DNA of 64,000 nt. Source: Domibacillus sp. DTU_2020_1001157_1_SI_ALB_TIR_016 (GTDB taxonomy: Bacteria > Bacillota > Bacilli > Bacillales > Domibacillaceae). Every line of letters starts with the position of its first letter. Positions within the stretch are counted from its first letter, which is position 1. The stretch is from positions 496,001 to 560,000 of the forward strand of contig NZ_CP135439.1 of NCBI RefSeq assembly GCF_032341995.1, given 5' to 3'. Positions 33,472-42,658 of this stretch are shown here, in pieces. The notes under the pieces were generated by a model. That model had not been told where the DNA came from and made no database searches. It saw only the letters and a program-made list of their open reading frames with translations. Made by a program: the position numbers and the translations under genes.

Positions 33472-33544
33472 TATTCTTGTTTTTAGGTTAAAGATCACCT
33501 ATCCTTTGAATTAAAGGTGTTTATTTTATAAGGGGGCAGGTTCA

Positions 33545-35680
33545 TTGAAAAACAAACATAAGTTTATTGCAGCAGCGTCTGTGGCTTCTATTGGTGTATC
33601 TGCGGTTTCGGTTTCGGCTGCATCTGCTTTTACAGATGTACCGCCGCATTATGAGGAAGCGGTTCAATTTTTAACAGAAAACGATATTACAGCCGGCTAT
33701 TCTGCAGGTAAGTTTGGCACGTCTATGTCCATCACACGCGTAGATGCGGCCATTCAATTGGCAAAGGCGCTTGGCTTTACAGAAGATGATACATATAAAG
33801 ATGCAGGATTTACCGATGTACCAGAGCGGGGTCAATGGGCTGTAAATGCGCTGGCAGAAGCCGGGGTTACAGCAGGAAAAGCAAAAGGTAAATTCGGTGC
33901 GTTTGAACCCATCACGCGAGGCGAAGCTTCCTACTGGCTCGCGAATGCGTACGGGCTTGAAGTAAATGAAACGGTAACGGAGACGCCGTTTACGGATGTG
34001 AATGAACGCTTTGGCCCTTATGTAAACGCCCTTGTAGAATCTGGTCTTTCTCTCGGCAAAACGGATACCACTTTTGGCGCAGCGGACAGGCTGCTTCGGG
34101 GTGAATGGGCGTTATTCCTCCACCGCGGATCTCAGCTGCCGGAAGCATTCCTGCTTTCCCTTATCCACACGAACGATACACATGCACATATTGACAATGT
34201 TGCGCGCAAAGCAACGATTGTAGAAGCGCTGCGGGAAGAAAACCCGTCTTCTCTACTCGTTGATGCCGGCGACGTGTTTTCCGGCACCCTTTATTTCAAC
34301 CAATTCAAAGGGCAGGCTGATCTTGATTTTATGAACATGCTCGGCTATGATGCCATGACCTTTGGAAACCACGAATTCGATCTTGGCACAGGGCCGCTGG
34401 CTGATTTTATCAAAAATGCGAAATTCCCATTTGTATCGGCGAACGTAAATGCGTCGGCGGATGCGAATCTTTCTTCTTTAATGAACGAAACGGTGACGGA
34501 TGAACCCATGGACGGACGGGTATACAATGGCATTATTAAAGAAGTAGACGGCGAGAAAGTCGGCATTTTCGGATTGACAACAGCAGAAACAAAAACGATT
34601 TCATCTCCTGGCGACGATGTGGAGTTTGAAAACTATATTCAAGAAGCGAAAAAAGCGGTAGCGTCCTTTGAAGCAGAAGGGGTGGACAAAGTTGTAGCCC
34701 TGTCCCATATTGGCTTCCGGGATGGCGGCGGTGATAATGATGTCACGCTCGCAAAAGAAGTGGAAGGCATTGATGTGATTGTCGGCGGCCATACGCATGA
34801 CAAGCTGAGCGAGCCGTATATTGATGAAACAGGAGCAGAGCCGACCGTTATTGTACAGGCCAATGAGTATAACAAGTTTGTCGGTACACTTGATGTGATC
34901 TTTGATGAAGAAGGAGCTATCACGGAGTACGCCGGCGAACTGATTGAAGTCGATCAGAAAAATGAAGACGGCACCTATGTGTTTGAAGAAAACGAAGAAG
35001 TGAAAAACCGGCTGGCATCCGCTTATACACTGGAAATTGAGAAAGTAAAAGCCCAGGTAGTAGGTTCAGCTGTAGTTGCTTTAGATGGCGAGCGGGCAAA
35101 TGTGCGCACGAAGGAAACCAATCTTGGCAACCTCATGACGGATGCCATGCTCGCAAAAGCCAAGACAATTGATCCAGATACCGTCATTGCGCTTCAAAAC
35201 GGCGGAGGAATCCGTGCATCGATCGATGCCGGAGACATTACAATGGAAGAAGTGCTTACCGTAATGCCGTTTGGCAACGCGCTTGCTATCATGGACTTAA
35301 CAGGAGCAGAAATCAAAGCCGCGCTTGAACACAGCGTCAGCCTGGCGCCAGAACAAAACGGCGCGTTCCTGCAGGCGGCCGGCTTGAAGTTTACGTATGA
35401 CTCCTCCAAAGCGGCAGGTTCCCGTGTAACATCGGTAGAAGTGAACGAAGGCGGCACATTTGTTCCGCTGGATGAAGCGAAAACATATGCTGTAGCAACA
35501 AACACCTTTACCGCAAAAGGCGGCGATAACTTTTCAATGTTTAAAACAGCGTACGACGAAGGCCGCGTGAGTGAGCCAGGCAACGTTGACTGGGAAACCT
35601 TTACCGATTATTTAAAAGCGAATCCGTCGGTTAACGCAGCGGTTGAAGGACGTATTACCGATACAAATTCAGCTCAATAA
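33545..35680 (+). CDS. SLH-anchored 5'-nucleotidase (metallophosphoesterase)
   Basis: A 711-residue exported protein: signal peptide (about 1-27), three S-layer-homology domains (about 28-195: AFTDVPPHYEEAVQFL, FTDVPERGQWAVNAL, FTDVNERFGPYVNAL), then a UshA-type nucleotidase: LIHTNDTHAHIDN (metal site), TFGNHEFD, ALSHIGFRDGG, VGGHTHD, and the C-terminal substrate domain with NGGGIRASIDAGDI. It would release phosphate from nucleotides while held to the secondary cell-wall polymer by SLH domains. The start is TTG, chosen because GGGGG lies eight bases upstream and the signal peptide begins there. A possible Pho box lies upstream. Confidence 0.92.
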   Translation: MKNKHKFIAAASVASIGVSAVSVSAASAFTDVPPHYEEAVQFLTENDITAGYSAGKFGTSMSITRVDAAIQLAKALGFTEDDTYKDAGFTDVPERGQWAVNALAEAGVTAGKAKGKFGAFEPITRGEASYWLANAYGLEVNETVTETPFTDVNERFGPYVNALVESGLSLGKTDTTFGAADRLLRGEWALFLHRGSQLPEAFLLSLIHTNDTHAHIDNVARKATIVEALREENPSSLLVDAGDVFSGTLYFNQFKGQADLDFMNMLGYDAMTFGNHEFDLGTGPLADFIKNAKFPFVSANVNASADANLSSLMNETVTDEPMDGRVYNGIIKEVDGEKVGIFGLTTAETKTISSPGDDVEFENYIQEAKKAVASFEAEGVDKVVALSHIGFRDGGGDNDVTLAKEVEGIDVIVGGHTHDKLSEPYIDETGAEPTVIVQANEYNKFVGTLDVIFDEEGAITEYAGELIEVDQKNEDGTYVFEENEEVKNRLASAYTLEIEKVKAQVVGSAVVALDGERANVRTKETNLGNLMTDAMLAKAKTIDPDTVIALQNGGGIRASIDAGDITMEEVLTVMPFGNALAIMDLTGAEIKAALEHSVSLAPEQNGAFLQAAGLKFTYDSSKAAGSRVTSVEVNEGGTFVPLDEAKTYAVATNTFTAKGGDNFSMFKTAYDEGRVSEPGNVDWETFTDYLKANPSVNAAVEGRITDTNSAQ

Positions 35681-35690
35681 GGAAAGAACA

Positions 35691-35722
35691 TGTCCGGGCC
35701 GCTTGTGAGCTCGGGCATTTTT
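35691..35722 (+). terminator. Terminator after the SLH-nucleotidase
   Basis: Nine-bp stem TGTCCGGGC / GCTCGGGCA with two wobble pairs, nine-base loop, five T. Confidence 0.65.
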
Positions 35723-35753
35723 CCCGTTTTCGCAACGAAATTCTGATTATTTC

Positions 35754-35782
35754 TTCTTTTTTCGTATGAACGGTGGTATAAT
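35754..35782 (+). promoter_or_regulatory. Candidate promoter of the aspartokinase gene
   Basis: A consensus -10 TATAAT (35777-35782) preceded at 17 bp by a poor -35 (TTCTTT). No lysine riboswitch is visible in the short leader. Confidence 0.4.
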
Positions 35783-35838
35783 TCTTTGGATAAAGCGCAT
35801 TTTCGTCAAGGAATGCAAACCAGCAAGGAGTGGCAGAC

Positions 35839-37206
35839 ATGATCGTATGTAAATTTGGCGGCACATCCGTTGCCAGTGCAGAACAAATTAAAAAAGTAGC
35901 ATCTATCGTAAAAGATGAACCGAAGCGAAAGGCGGTTGTTGTATCGGCACCCGGTAAACGTTTCAGCGAAGATACGAAAGTAACGGACCTGCTGATTGCG
36001 CTCGCGAATGCCTCTTTGCAAAAGCAAGATGCGGAAGCGGAACTTAAAGCCGTTGTTGACCGTTATGCAGACATCGCTCAAGGGCTCGGTCTTGATGATA
36101 CGATTGTTTATATTATTGAAGAAGATTTGCGCGGCCGTTTAACAGAAAACCGCGATAACCCGCCGCTTTTCATGGATCAGCTGAAAGCAAGCGGAGAAGA
36201 TAATAATGCAAAATTAATTGCTGCGTATTTTACAAGCATCGGATTAGATGCGGAGTATGTAAATCCGAAAGAAGCGGGCTTAATTGTAAGTGATGAGCCG
36301 GGCCGCGCACGTGCGCTTCCAGAAGCTTATGAAAACTTAGAAAAGCTTCGCGAAAACGGAAAGATTGTCGTATTCCCAGGCTTTTTCGGTTATACAAAAG
36401 AAGGCGTGATGATGACATTCGCCCGCGGTGGTTCGGATATTACCGGTTCAATTTTAGCCGCTGCCTTAAAAGCGGAGCTGTATGAAAACTTTACAGATGT
36501 TGATTCCGTTTTTGCAGCGAACCCGAATGTTGTGGACAATCCGGCTGAAATCAAACGGATGACATACCGTGAAATGCGCGAGTTGTCATATGCCGGCTTC
36601 TCTGTTTTCCATGATGAAGCCCTTATGCCTGCATTCCAGCATTCGGTGCCTGTTTGCATTAAAAATACAAACAACCCATCCGCACCGGGGACAATGATTG
36701 TAGCAGAGCGTGAATACACGAAAAATCCGGTTATTGGGATTGCAGCAGACACTGGATTTTCTACTTTGTACGTAAGCAAGTATTTGATGAACCGTGAAAT
36801 CGGATTTGGCCGCCGTCTCCTTCAAATTTTAGAAGAAGAAGGTGTATCATATGAGCATACGCCATCTGGCATTGATGATTTGTCGGTTATTGTAAGAAGC
36901 CACCAGCTTACACCAGAAAAAGAAGAGCGCATTTTAGCTCGTTTCCGCAATGAACTGGATGTAGATAAAGCAAATGTGGAGCATGGGTTCGCGATGATTG
37001 TGCTTGTCGGAGAAGGTATGCATAATACACTTGGACTTTCTGCACGTGCCACATCGGCCATTTCCCGCGTTGGCGCAAACATTGAAATGATCAACCAGGG
37101 TTCTTCGGAAGTCAGCCTTGTGTTTGGTATTCAAGAAAAAGATACAAACAATGTATTGCGTGAGCTGTACAAAGAGTTTTTCAGCAAGAGTGCAGTTCTT
37201 CAATAA
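35839..37206 (+). CDS. Aspartate kinase (class III-like)
   Basis: A 455-residue aspartokinase that phosphorylates aspartate, the first step to lysine, methionine and threonine. Seen: N-terminal IVCKFGGTSVA, the VVSAPGKRFSEDTKVTDLL loop, FARGGSDITGSILAAALKAE (nucleotide and aspartate site), and two C-terminal ACT domains (about 305-455), including SVIVRSHQLTP and GLSARATSAISRVGANIEMINQGSSEVSLVFG. The longer GTG start at 35830 abuts the Shine-Dalgarno AAGGAG; the ATG at 35839 is well spaced. It is a stand-alone gene with no lysine riboswitch; the length matches the YclM/ThrD type. Confidence 0.93.
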   Translation: MIVCKFGGTSVASAEQIKKVASIVKDEPKRKAVVVSAPGKRFSEDTKVTDLLIALANASLQKQDAEAELKAVVDRYADIAQGLGLDDTIVYIIEEDLRGRLTENRDNPPLFMDQLKASGEDNNAKLIAAYFTSIGLDAEYVNPKEAGLIVSDEPGRARALPEAYENLEKLRENGKIVVFPGFFGYTKEGVMMTFARGGSDITGSILAAALKAELYENFTDVDSVFAANPNVVDNPAEIKRMTYREMRELSYAGFSVFHDEALMPAFQHSVPVCIKNTNNPSAPGTMIVAEREYTKNPVIGIAADTGFSTLYVSKYLMNREIGFGRRLLQILEEEGVSYEHTPSGIDDLSVIVRSHQLTPEKEERILARFRNELDVDKANVEHGFAMIVLVGEGMHNTLGLSARATSAISRVGANIEMINQGSSEVSLVFGIQEKDTNNVLRELYKEFFSKSAVLQ

Positions 37207-37217
37207 AAGAAATATTT

Positions 37218-37247
37218 AAAAACCCGCCAGCTGCTGGCGGGTTTTTT
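37218..37247 (+). terminator. Terminator after the aspartokinase gene
   Basis: Stem AAAACCCGCCAG / CTGGCGGGTTTT with a three-base CTG loop and T run. Confidence 0.9.
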
Positions 37248-37263
37248 AGCTTGTCTACATGAA

Positions 37264-37291
37264 AAAAAGACCCTATGCAGGATCTTTTTTA
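37264..37291 (-). terminator. Terminator of the small basic peptide gene
   Basis: On the minus strand AAAAAGATCC / GGGTCTTTTT with a TGCAT(A) loop, followed by further T. Confidence 0.65.
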
Positions 37292-37298
37292 TGACGGA

Positions 37299-37454
37299 TT
37301 AAAGTTTATCAAGAATGCTTTTGCCAGACATACGTGTTCTATGGGAATCACTGTATGATTTACGCAAATTGTTTGTTCCTAGGCGGTTTTTTACTTTCGG
37401 GTAAACGATTGGAGCGATAATAGCACCGTACTTGATCAGCTTTTTTAAATTCAT
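37299..37454 (-). CDS. Small basic peptide related to the one at 49168
   Basis: A 51-residue peptide starting with the amphipathic stretch MNLKKLIKYGAIIAPIVYPK and continuing into a strongly basic tail (KNRLGTNNLRKSYSDSHRTR). The segment LIKYGAIIAPIVYPKVKN matches LIKMGMKYGPIIYPIVKKY of the peptide at 49168, so the two are homologous. The ATG at 37454 is chosen because GGAG lies nine bases upstream; an ATG at 37463 abuts it. It has its own terminator. The family is not one I can name; a membrane-associated peptide is likely. Confidence 0.7.
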   Translation of the reverse strand: MNLKKLIKYGAIIAPIVYPKVKNRLGTNNLRKSYSDSHRTRMSGKSILDKL

Positions 37455-37619
37455 TTCTGTCATCTCCGTTCTCAAATGTTCATTACATTACTATACCCAT
37501 TTAAAGCATGTTGAAACAACGTTTTCATTATACCACATTTCCTTATTTTTTCTAAGAAGTTCGCACGTATTGCTTCTTCACATGGTAAAATGGATAAAAC
37601 GAGTGCGGGAGGAAAAAAA

Positions 37620-38864
37620 GTGAAAAAATACATATCAGCCCTTTCAGCCGGTGTATTGGGCATGGGCATTTTTCTTGTGCCGCCAGCAGACGCAGCTGCT
37701 TCGAAAATAGACTATGTCGCTTTCGGTGATTCTATTGCGGCCGGCCAAACGCCTTATAAAGTGCCGGTTGGAACGAGTTACACCGATTTAATTGCGGCGG
37801 AGCTGAAGGAAGAAGGCGTACTCTCTTCTTTTACGAAAGAATTTGCCGTTTCCGGTGAAACGAGCGCCCAGTTTTTAGCGAAGCTCTCTTTAACGGATGT
37901 ACAGGAGGCGATTCGGCAGGCAGAACTGATTACGATCTCAACAGGTGCCAATGATCTGCTTCAATTAGCGCTTGCCGGAAATACAGATCCCATTAAGCTG
38001 TTAGAAGCAGTCGCGCAAGTGGACCGAAATCTCACAGCCGGTATTGGGCAAATTAAAGCATTGAATCCAACGGTCGATGTGTATGTGACAGGCTATTATT
38101 TTCCGTTTCCACGTATGGAAGAAGGACAGCAAAAAGATCACTTAAAAGAATTTTTTACACTTTTTAATACGCAATTAAAAACGACCGCTCAAAAACAATC
38201 CGCAACGTTTGTTGATGCCTCTGCCCAGTTCGGTGAAGAGTATTTGCCAAACCCGAGCGATATTCATCCGAATACAGCAGGTTATCAGCTGATTGCCAAT
38301 CAATTTTTTGCGGTTTGGAAAGGAGCAGCGGACTCGGACCCGTTTTCTGATATTGTCGCTGTCGGTTCTCAAGCACGCCTGGCGATTATGAAACTGGCCG
38401 AGAATGGTATTATTAAAGGAAATGCGGATGGTACGTTTGCACCTAAAAGCCAGATTACCAGGGCGGAAGCCGCGATTATTTTAGCGCGTATTCTTGGCAA
38501 AACGGAAGCGGCGCCGAATCCAGGGTTTTCAGATGTTTCTACGCATATGAAATCTTACAGCGCGATTGCACAGCTTACTGAAGCAGGCGTTTTTGCGAAA
38601 GCGCCGAAATTCAATCCGAATCAGCCGCTTACACGGGCCCAGTTAGCACGTATATTAACAAAAGCATTGAATCTGAAAGCAGGTGTGCCTGCCGCTTTCA
38701 CAGACGTTCCGGCTTCCCACTGGGCAAAGAATGAAATTGATGCTGTTTACGCAAACGGCCTGATGACCGGCGGTACCTCTGCTAGATTTCTTCCAGAAGC
38801 AGGCATTACCCGTGAACAATTTGCGATGACTATTTTTAATGTGTGGAGCAGCAAGCAGCCATAA
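37620..38864 (+). CDS. SLH-anchored SGNH/GDSL hydrolase
   Basis: A 414-residue exported esterase: signal peptide (about 1-26), SGNH hydrolase domain with catalytic Ser38 in FGDSIAAG, TGANDLL (block III Asn) near residue 107 and DIHPNTAGY (Asp-His pair) near 212, then three SLH domains (about 238-414) ending TREQFAMTIFNVW. It would deacylate a cell-surface glycan or lipid while bound to pyruvylated wall polymer. A GTG at 37620, seven bases after GGGAGG, is preferred over the ATG at 37590, which lacks a ribosome site and does not begin a signal peptide. It may oppose the EPS acyltransferases. Confidence 0.9.
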   Translation: MKKYISALSAGVLGMGIFLVPPADAAASKIDYVAFGDSIAAGQTPYKVPVGTSYTDLIAAELKEEGVLSSFTKEFAVSGETSAQFLAKLSLTDVQEAIRQAELITISTGANDLLQLALAGNTDPIKLLEAVAQVDRNLTAGIGQIKALNPTVDVYVTGYYFPFPRMEEGQQKDHLKEFFTLFNTQLKTTAQKQSATFVDASAQFGEEYLPNPSDIHPNTAGYQLIANQFFAVWKGAADSDPFSDIVAVGSQARLAIMKLAENGIIKGNADGTFAPKSQITRAEAAIILARILGKTEAAPNPGFSDVSTHMKSYSAIAQLTEAGVFAKAPKFNPNQPLTRAQLARILTKALNLKAGVPAAFTDVPASHWAKNEIDAVYANGLMTGGTSARFLPEAGITREQFAMTIFNVWSSKQP

Positions 38865-38870
38865 CAGCCC

Positions 38871-38900
38871 AAAGAACTGCCAGGCGGCGGCAGTTCTTTT
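38871..38900 (+). terminator. Terminator after the SLH-GDSL gene
   Basis: Stem AAAGAACTGCC / GGCAGTTCTTT with a short AGGCGGC loop and T run. Confidence 0.85.
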
Positions 38901-38964
38901 CTTTTGCACGAATAGATAAAGAATACAGAAGATTTCGAGCCGTTTTTTTAACTGTACATCTAGG

Positions 38965-39012
38965 ATACAATATGCTAGTATTTACAACGTGAACAAACAC
39001 AATATATAGTAT
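38965..39012 (+). promoter_or_regulatory. Pair of NrdR boxes in the nrdAB promoter
   Basis: ACACAATATATAGTAT (38997-39012) matches 15 of 16 positions of the NrdR consensus. A weaker copy, ATACAATATGCTAGTAT (38965-38981), lies about three helical turns upstream, the usual spacing of NrdR pairs. The upstream box overlaps a possible -10 (TACAAT). Confidence 0.75.
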
Positions 39013-39019
39013 GCGATGG

Positions 39020-39290
39020 AAAATAGGTACCAGTAATGGTGTAAAGGGAATCCGGTTGGATGCCGGAGCTGTCCCCGCAACTGTAAGTGCAGACGAATGC
39101 CGGGCCACTGCGAAAGCGGGAAGGCGGCAGGAGGAGGACGCACGAGCCAGGAAACCTGCCTGTTTTTCTGTAAGCACCACTTTCTTCGGGGGCTGAGAGG
39201 TGAAGATGGCAAAACTCTGCCATTTTTCACGTTTACCCACCTAGAGCGCGGACTCAGTCGAAAAAACTTGAGCGATCGCTCTTTTTATTT
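39020..39290 (+). promoter_or_regulatory. Cobalamin (adenosylcobalamin) riboswitch with expression platform
   Basis: The aptamer (about 39023-39163) shows GGGAATCCGG...CCGGAGCTGTCCCCGCAACTGTAAG, the B12-box core GCCACTGCGAAAGCGGGAAGGCGGC, and the closing GAGCCAGGAAACCTGCC. Two hairpins with T runs follow before the gene (39205-39229, stem GATGGCA/TGCCATT; and GAGCGATCGCTC with five T at 39270-39286); either could be the terminator. When the ligand is abundant the downstream genes should be off. Confidence 0.93.
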
Positions 39291-39318
39291 TGCTCATATT
39301 AAAAGGAGGACATACTTC

Positions 39319-41544
39319 ATGACCATAACTACTGCTTCAGGCATTGATCAACTTTTACATACGCTGACAACTGAATTCGGCGAAGAAAAAATCGGACCGC
39401 TTCTCCGCGCAAGCGAGCGCTGGACGGCAAAGCGCCCGGATGCGGATATGGATGCCTGGTCGAAAGCTATGACGCTTGAAGCGCTCAGCTTTATGGATGA
39501 AGAAGAGCCATATTGGACGTTTGTAGCGGCACGTATTTATCTGCACCAAACATACCGTGCGATTGCAGCAAAAAGAGGCGTAGAAGCCAAAGACGTTTAT
39601 ACGGCTTTTGCTGACTATCTTCACCGCGAAACGGAAAAAGGACTTTATGATAACCATCTGATCGAAGCTTATACAAAAGAAGAGCTTGAGGAAATCGGCA
39701 AGCTTATTCAACCAGAACGCGACCAGCTGTTTACATACATTGGACTTAAGATGCTGATGGACCGCTATGTGGTTCGTGATTTTGATAAAACACCAGTTGA
39801 GCTTCCACAGGAACGCTGGCTGACGATTGCCATGACGCTTATGAAAAACGAAACAGAGAACCGTCTGGCGAAAATTGCTGAATCTTACTGGGCAATGAGC
39901 AACTTATACATGACCGTAGCAACACCAACGTTGTCAAATGCGGGTAAACCGTACGGCCAGCTTTCAAGCTGCTTTATTGATACAGTGGACGACAGCCTGC
40001 AGGGCATTTACGACAGCAACACAGATGTTGCGACGTTATCTAAATACGGCGGCGGCATCGGCGTTTACATGGGTAAAGTACGCAGCCGCGGTTCTTCTAT
40101 CCGTGGATTCAAAGGCGCATCAAGCGGTGTTCTTCCATGGATTAAGCAGTTGAACAACACAGCGGTCAGCGTTGACCAGCTTGGCCAGCGCCAGGGTGCG
40201 ATAGCGGTCTACTTGGACGTTTGGCACAAAGACGTTTTTGCTTTCCTTGATTTGAAATTAAACAACGGTGACGAGCGTCTTCGTGCGCATGATATTTTCA
40301 CAGGCGTATGTCTTCCAGACTTGTTTATGGAAAAAGTAGATGCGCGTGAAGAGTGGCACTTGTTTGATCCGCATGAAGTTCGCACAGTTATGGGCTTCTC
40401 GCTTGAAGACTTCTATGATGAGTCGCGCGGCAAAGGCTCATTCCGTGAAAAATATGAGCAGTGCGTACAAAACGAGCAGCTTTCCCGTGAAACGGTACAG
40501 GCGATCGACATTATGAAACGCATTATGCGCTCGCAGCTTGAAACAGGCGTACCGTTTATGTTCTATCGTGATGAAGTAAACCGCCGCAACCCGAACAAGC
40601 ATGAAGGTATGGTTTATTCTAGTAACCTGTGTACAGAAATCTTCCAAAATATGAGTGCAACAGAATTCCAATCTATTCAGCTTGAAGACGATGTGATTGT
40701 AACGCGCAAAAAGCCAGGTGACTTTGTTGTATGTAACTTGTCTTCTATCAACCTTGGTAAAGCAGTGCCGGCAGATGTATTGGAGCGCTTGATTCGCGTA
40801 CAGGTGCGCATGCTGGATAACGTTATTGATTTAAACATGATTCCAGTACCGCAGGCAGAACGGACAAACAGCCGTTACCGCGGCATCGGTCTTGGTACAT
40901 TCGGCTGGCATCACCTGCTGGCGCTGAAAAACATCCGCTGGGAATCAGACGAAGCTGTTCAGTATGCAGATGAGCTGTACGGAACCATTGCCCGTTTGAC
41001 GATTCAAGCGTCTATGGAACTGGCAAAAGAAAAAGGGGCTTACCCATTATTTGAAGGATCTGACTGGCAGACAGGTGCTTATTTTGATGCACGCGGCTAT
41101 GAAGGAGACGAGTGGGAAGCACTTCGTAAAGAGGTACGGGAAAACGGTATGCGTAACGGCTACTTAATGGCCGTCGCACCAAACTCGTCTACATCGATCA
41201 TTGCCGGAAGCACAGCGAGTATCGATCCGATTTTCCAAAAGAGTTACTCTGAGGAAAAGAAAGATTATAAAATTCCTGTAACAGTACCAGATTTAAACGC
41301 GGAAACAACATGGTTCTACAAATCCGCTTACTTTATCGACCAGCACTGGACACTGCGCCAAAACGCTGCGCGCCAGCGCCACATTGACCAGGGTGTTTCG
41401 CTGAACCTATACGTGCAAAACACTATTAAAGCGAAAGAATTGCTTGATCTGCACCTAGCTGGCTGGAAACAAGGATTAAAAACAACATATTATGTTCGTT
41501 CAACATCTGTGGAACTACTTGAGTGCGAATCTTGCTCAAGCTAA
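39319..41544 (+). CDS. nrdA: Ribonucleotide reductase class Ia, large subunit
   Basis: A 741-residue NrdA-type reductase alpha subunit that converts ribonucleotides to deoxyribonucleotides. Seen: an ATP-cone-like N-terminus, TPTLSNAGKPYGQLSSCFI (first redox Cys), SKYGGGIGVYMGKVRSRGS, the active-site NLCTEIF (Asn-x-Cys-x-Glu pattern), APNSSTSIIAGSTASIDP and the redox-active C-terminal CESC. The open frame begins at 39097 inside the riboswitch, but the Shine-Dalgarno AAAGGAGG fixes ATG 39319. It is the first gene of nrdAB, under NrdR boxes and a B12 riboswitch. No nrdI or thioredoxin-like gene is seen. Confidence 0.95.
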   Translation: MTITTASGIDQLLHTLTTEFGEEKIGPLLRASERWTAKRPDADMDAWSKAMTLEALSFMDEEEPYWTFVAARIYLHQTYRAIAAKRGVEAKDVYTAFADYLHRETEKGLYDNHLIEAYTKEELEEIGKLIQPERDQLFTYIGLKMLMDRYVVRDFDKTPVELPQERWLTIAMTLMKNETENRLAKIAESYWAMSNLYMTVATPTLSNAGKPYGQLSSCFIDTVDDSLQGIYDSNTDVATLSKYGGGIGVYMGKVRSRGSSIRGFKGASSGVLPWIKQLNNTAVSVDQLGQRQGAIAVYLDVWHKDVFAFLDLKLNNGDERLRAHDIFTGVCLPDLFMEKVDAREEWHLFDPHEVRTVMGFSLEDFYDESRGKGSFREKYEQCVQNEQLSRETVQAIDIMKRIMRSQLETGVPFMFYRDEVNRRNPNKHEGMVYSSNLCTEIFQNMSATEFQSIQLEDDVIVTRKKPGDFVVCNLSSINLGKAVPADVLERLIRVQVRMLDNVIDLNMIPVPQAERTNSRYRGIGLGTFGWHHLLALKNIRWESDEAVQYADELYGTIARLTIQASMELAKEKGAYPLFEGSDWQTGAYFDARGYEGDEWEALRKEVRENGMRNGYLMAVAPNSSTSIIAGSTASIDPIFQKSYSEEKKDYKIPVTVPDLNAETTWFYKSAYFIDQHWTLRQNAARQRHIDQGVSLNLYVQNTIKAKELLDLHLAGWKQGLKTTYYVRSTSVELLECESCSS

Positions 41545-41556
41545 GGAGAGAACACC

Positions 41557-42597
41557 ATGACACTTATTGAAAAACGAAAATTAATGGATAAAGAAGCGCC
41601 AAACCGTTCAACGGCCATTGTAAATGGCCGTTCATCCAACGTTTTAAACTGGGATGACGTTAAGTTTGACTGGGCGTATCCAAAGTACAAGCGGATGCTT
41701 GGGAATTTCTGGACACCGTTTGAAATTAACATGAGCAATGACGTAAAACAATTTCCAAATCTCCAAGACAGCGAGCGGGAAGCGTTTTTGAAAATTATCG
41801 GCCTGCTTGCTCTCTTAGACAGCATTCAAACAGACTATGCCGGGAAAGTAGCGGACTACTTAACGGATTCAAGCCTGCAGGCGCTGATGATTATTTTGGC
41901 GCAGCAGGAGGTTATTCATAACCATTCTTACTCTTACGTACTGTCCAGCCTTGTTCAGAAATCAAAGCAGGACGAAGTATTCGATTACTGGCGCAGTGAG
42001 CCGGTTCTTGAAAAACGCAATGACTTTATCGTAAAAGGTTATCAGTCCTTTGCGGAAAACCCAACCGTGGAAAATATGCTGGAGTCAATCGTACACGATG
42101 TCATTTTGGAAGGCTTGTTTTTCTATTCAGGCTTTGCATTCTTTTATCACCTGGCGCGCCACCAGAAAATGGTCGCTTCAAGCACAATGATTAACTATAT
42201 TAATCGTGACGAACAGCTTCACGTCGACTTGTTCGTGAAAATCTACCAGGAACTTTTAAATGAATATCCGGAGTTGGATACACCGGACCGCGCAGAAAAA
42301 GTACAGGCGATTTTCAAAGAAGCGGCTGAGCTCGAAGTGGAATGGGCACGTGAAGTCATTGGAGATAAAATTGACGGGCTTGATGTAGAAGATGTAGAAG
42401 CGTACATCTACTTTTACGCTAATGTGCGCTGCGCACAGCTTGGCTATGAAAAGCCATATCCGGATTACCGCAAAAATCCACTTAAATGGATTAAAGCATA
42501 CGAAGATGTGGATTTGGGTAAAACGGATTTCTTTGAACAGCGTTCGCGCCAATACGTAAAAGTAAACGTGCAGGATAACGGGTTCGACGAACTATAA
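41557..42597 (+). CDS. nrdB: Ribonucleotide reductase class Ia, small subunit
   Basis: A 346-residue beta subunit. Seen: LDSIQTDYAG (first Asp ligand), QEVIHNHSYSYVLS with Glu, His and the radical Tyr in the E-x-I-H-x-x-S-Y pattern, the ESIVHDVILEGLFFYSGFAF helix and NRDEQLHVDLF (Glu and His ligands). All di-metal ligands and the radical tyrosine are present, so it should be active. It starts 12 bp after nrdA behind AAGGAGA. Its terminator is split by the IS element. Confidence 0.95.
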   Translation: MTLIEKRKLMDKEAPNRSTAIVNGRSSNVLNWDDVKFDWAYPKYKRMLGNFWTPFEINMSNDVKQFPNLQDSEREAFLKIIGLLALLDSIQTDYAGKVADYLTDSSLQALMIILAQQEVIHNHSYSYVLSSLVQKSKQDEVFDYWRSEPVLEKRNDFIVKGYQSFAENPTVENMLESIVHDVILEGLFFYSGFAFFYHLARHQKMVASSTMINYINRDEQLHVDLFVKIYQELLNEYPELDTPDRAEKVQAIFKEAAELEVEWAREVIGDKIDGLDVEDVEAYIYFYANVRCAQLGYEKPYPDYRKNPLKWIKAYEDVDLGKTDFFEQRSRQYVKVNVQDNGFDEL

Positions 42598-42607
42598 TAG
42601 ATGAATA

Positions 42608-42627
42608 AAAAGCTTCTGCCTGAGAAA
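42608..42627 (+). terminator. Left half of the nrdAB terminator, split by the IS
   Basis: Left arm AAAAGCTTCTGCCTGA (42608-42623) and loop GAAA (42624-42627). The right arm, TCGGGCGGAAGCTTTT with T run, is at 44075-44092 on the far side of the IS. Joined, they form a 16-bp stem with a GAAA tetraloop, so the IS interrupts the loop exactly. Confidence 0.85.
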
Positions 42628-42658
42628 TGATCTGACCCAATAAAGTTAGACAAAAAGT

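Noticed and set aside
35690..35838. A lysine riboswitch before the aspartokinase
   Set aside because: The leader is only about 50 bases after the -10 box and shows no L-box features.
39097..39318. A 74-residue N-terminal extension of NrdA
   Set aside because: It would be encoded in the cobalamin riboswitch; the Shine-Dalgarno at 39303 and the family N-terminus fix the start at 39319.
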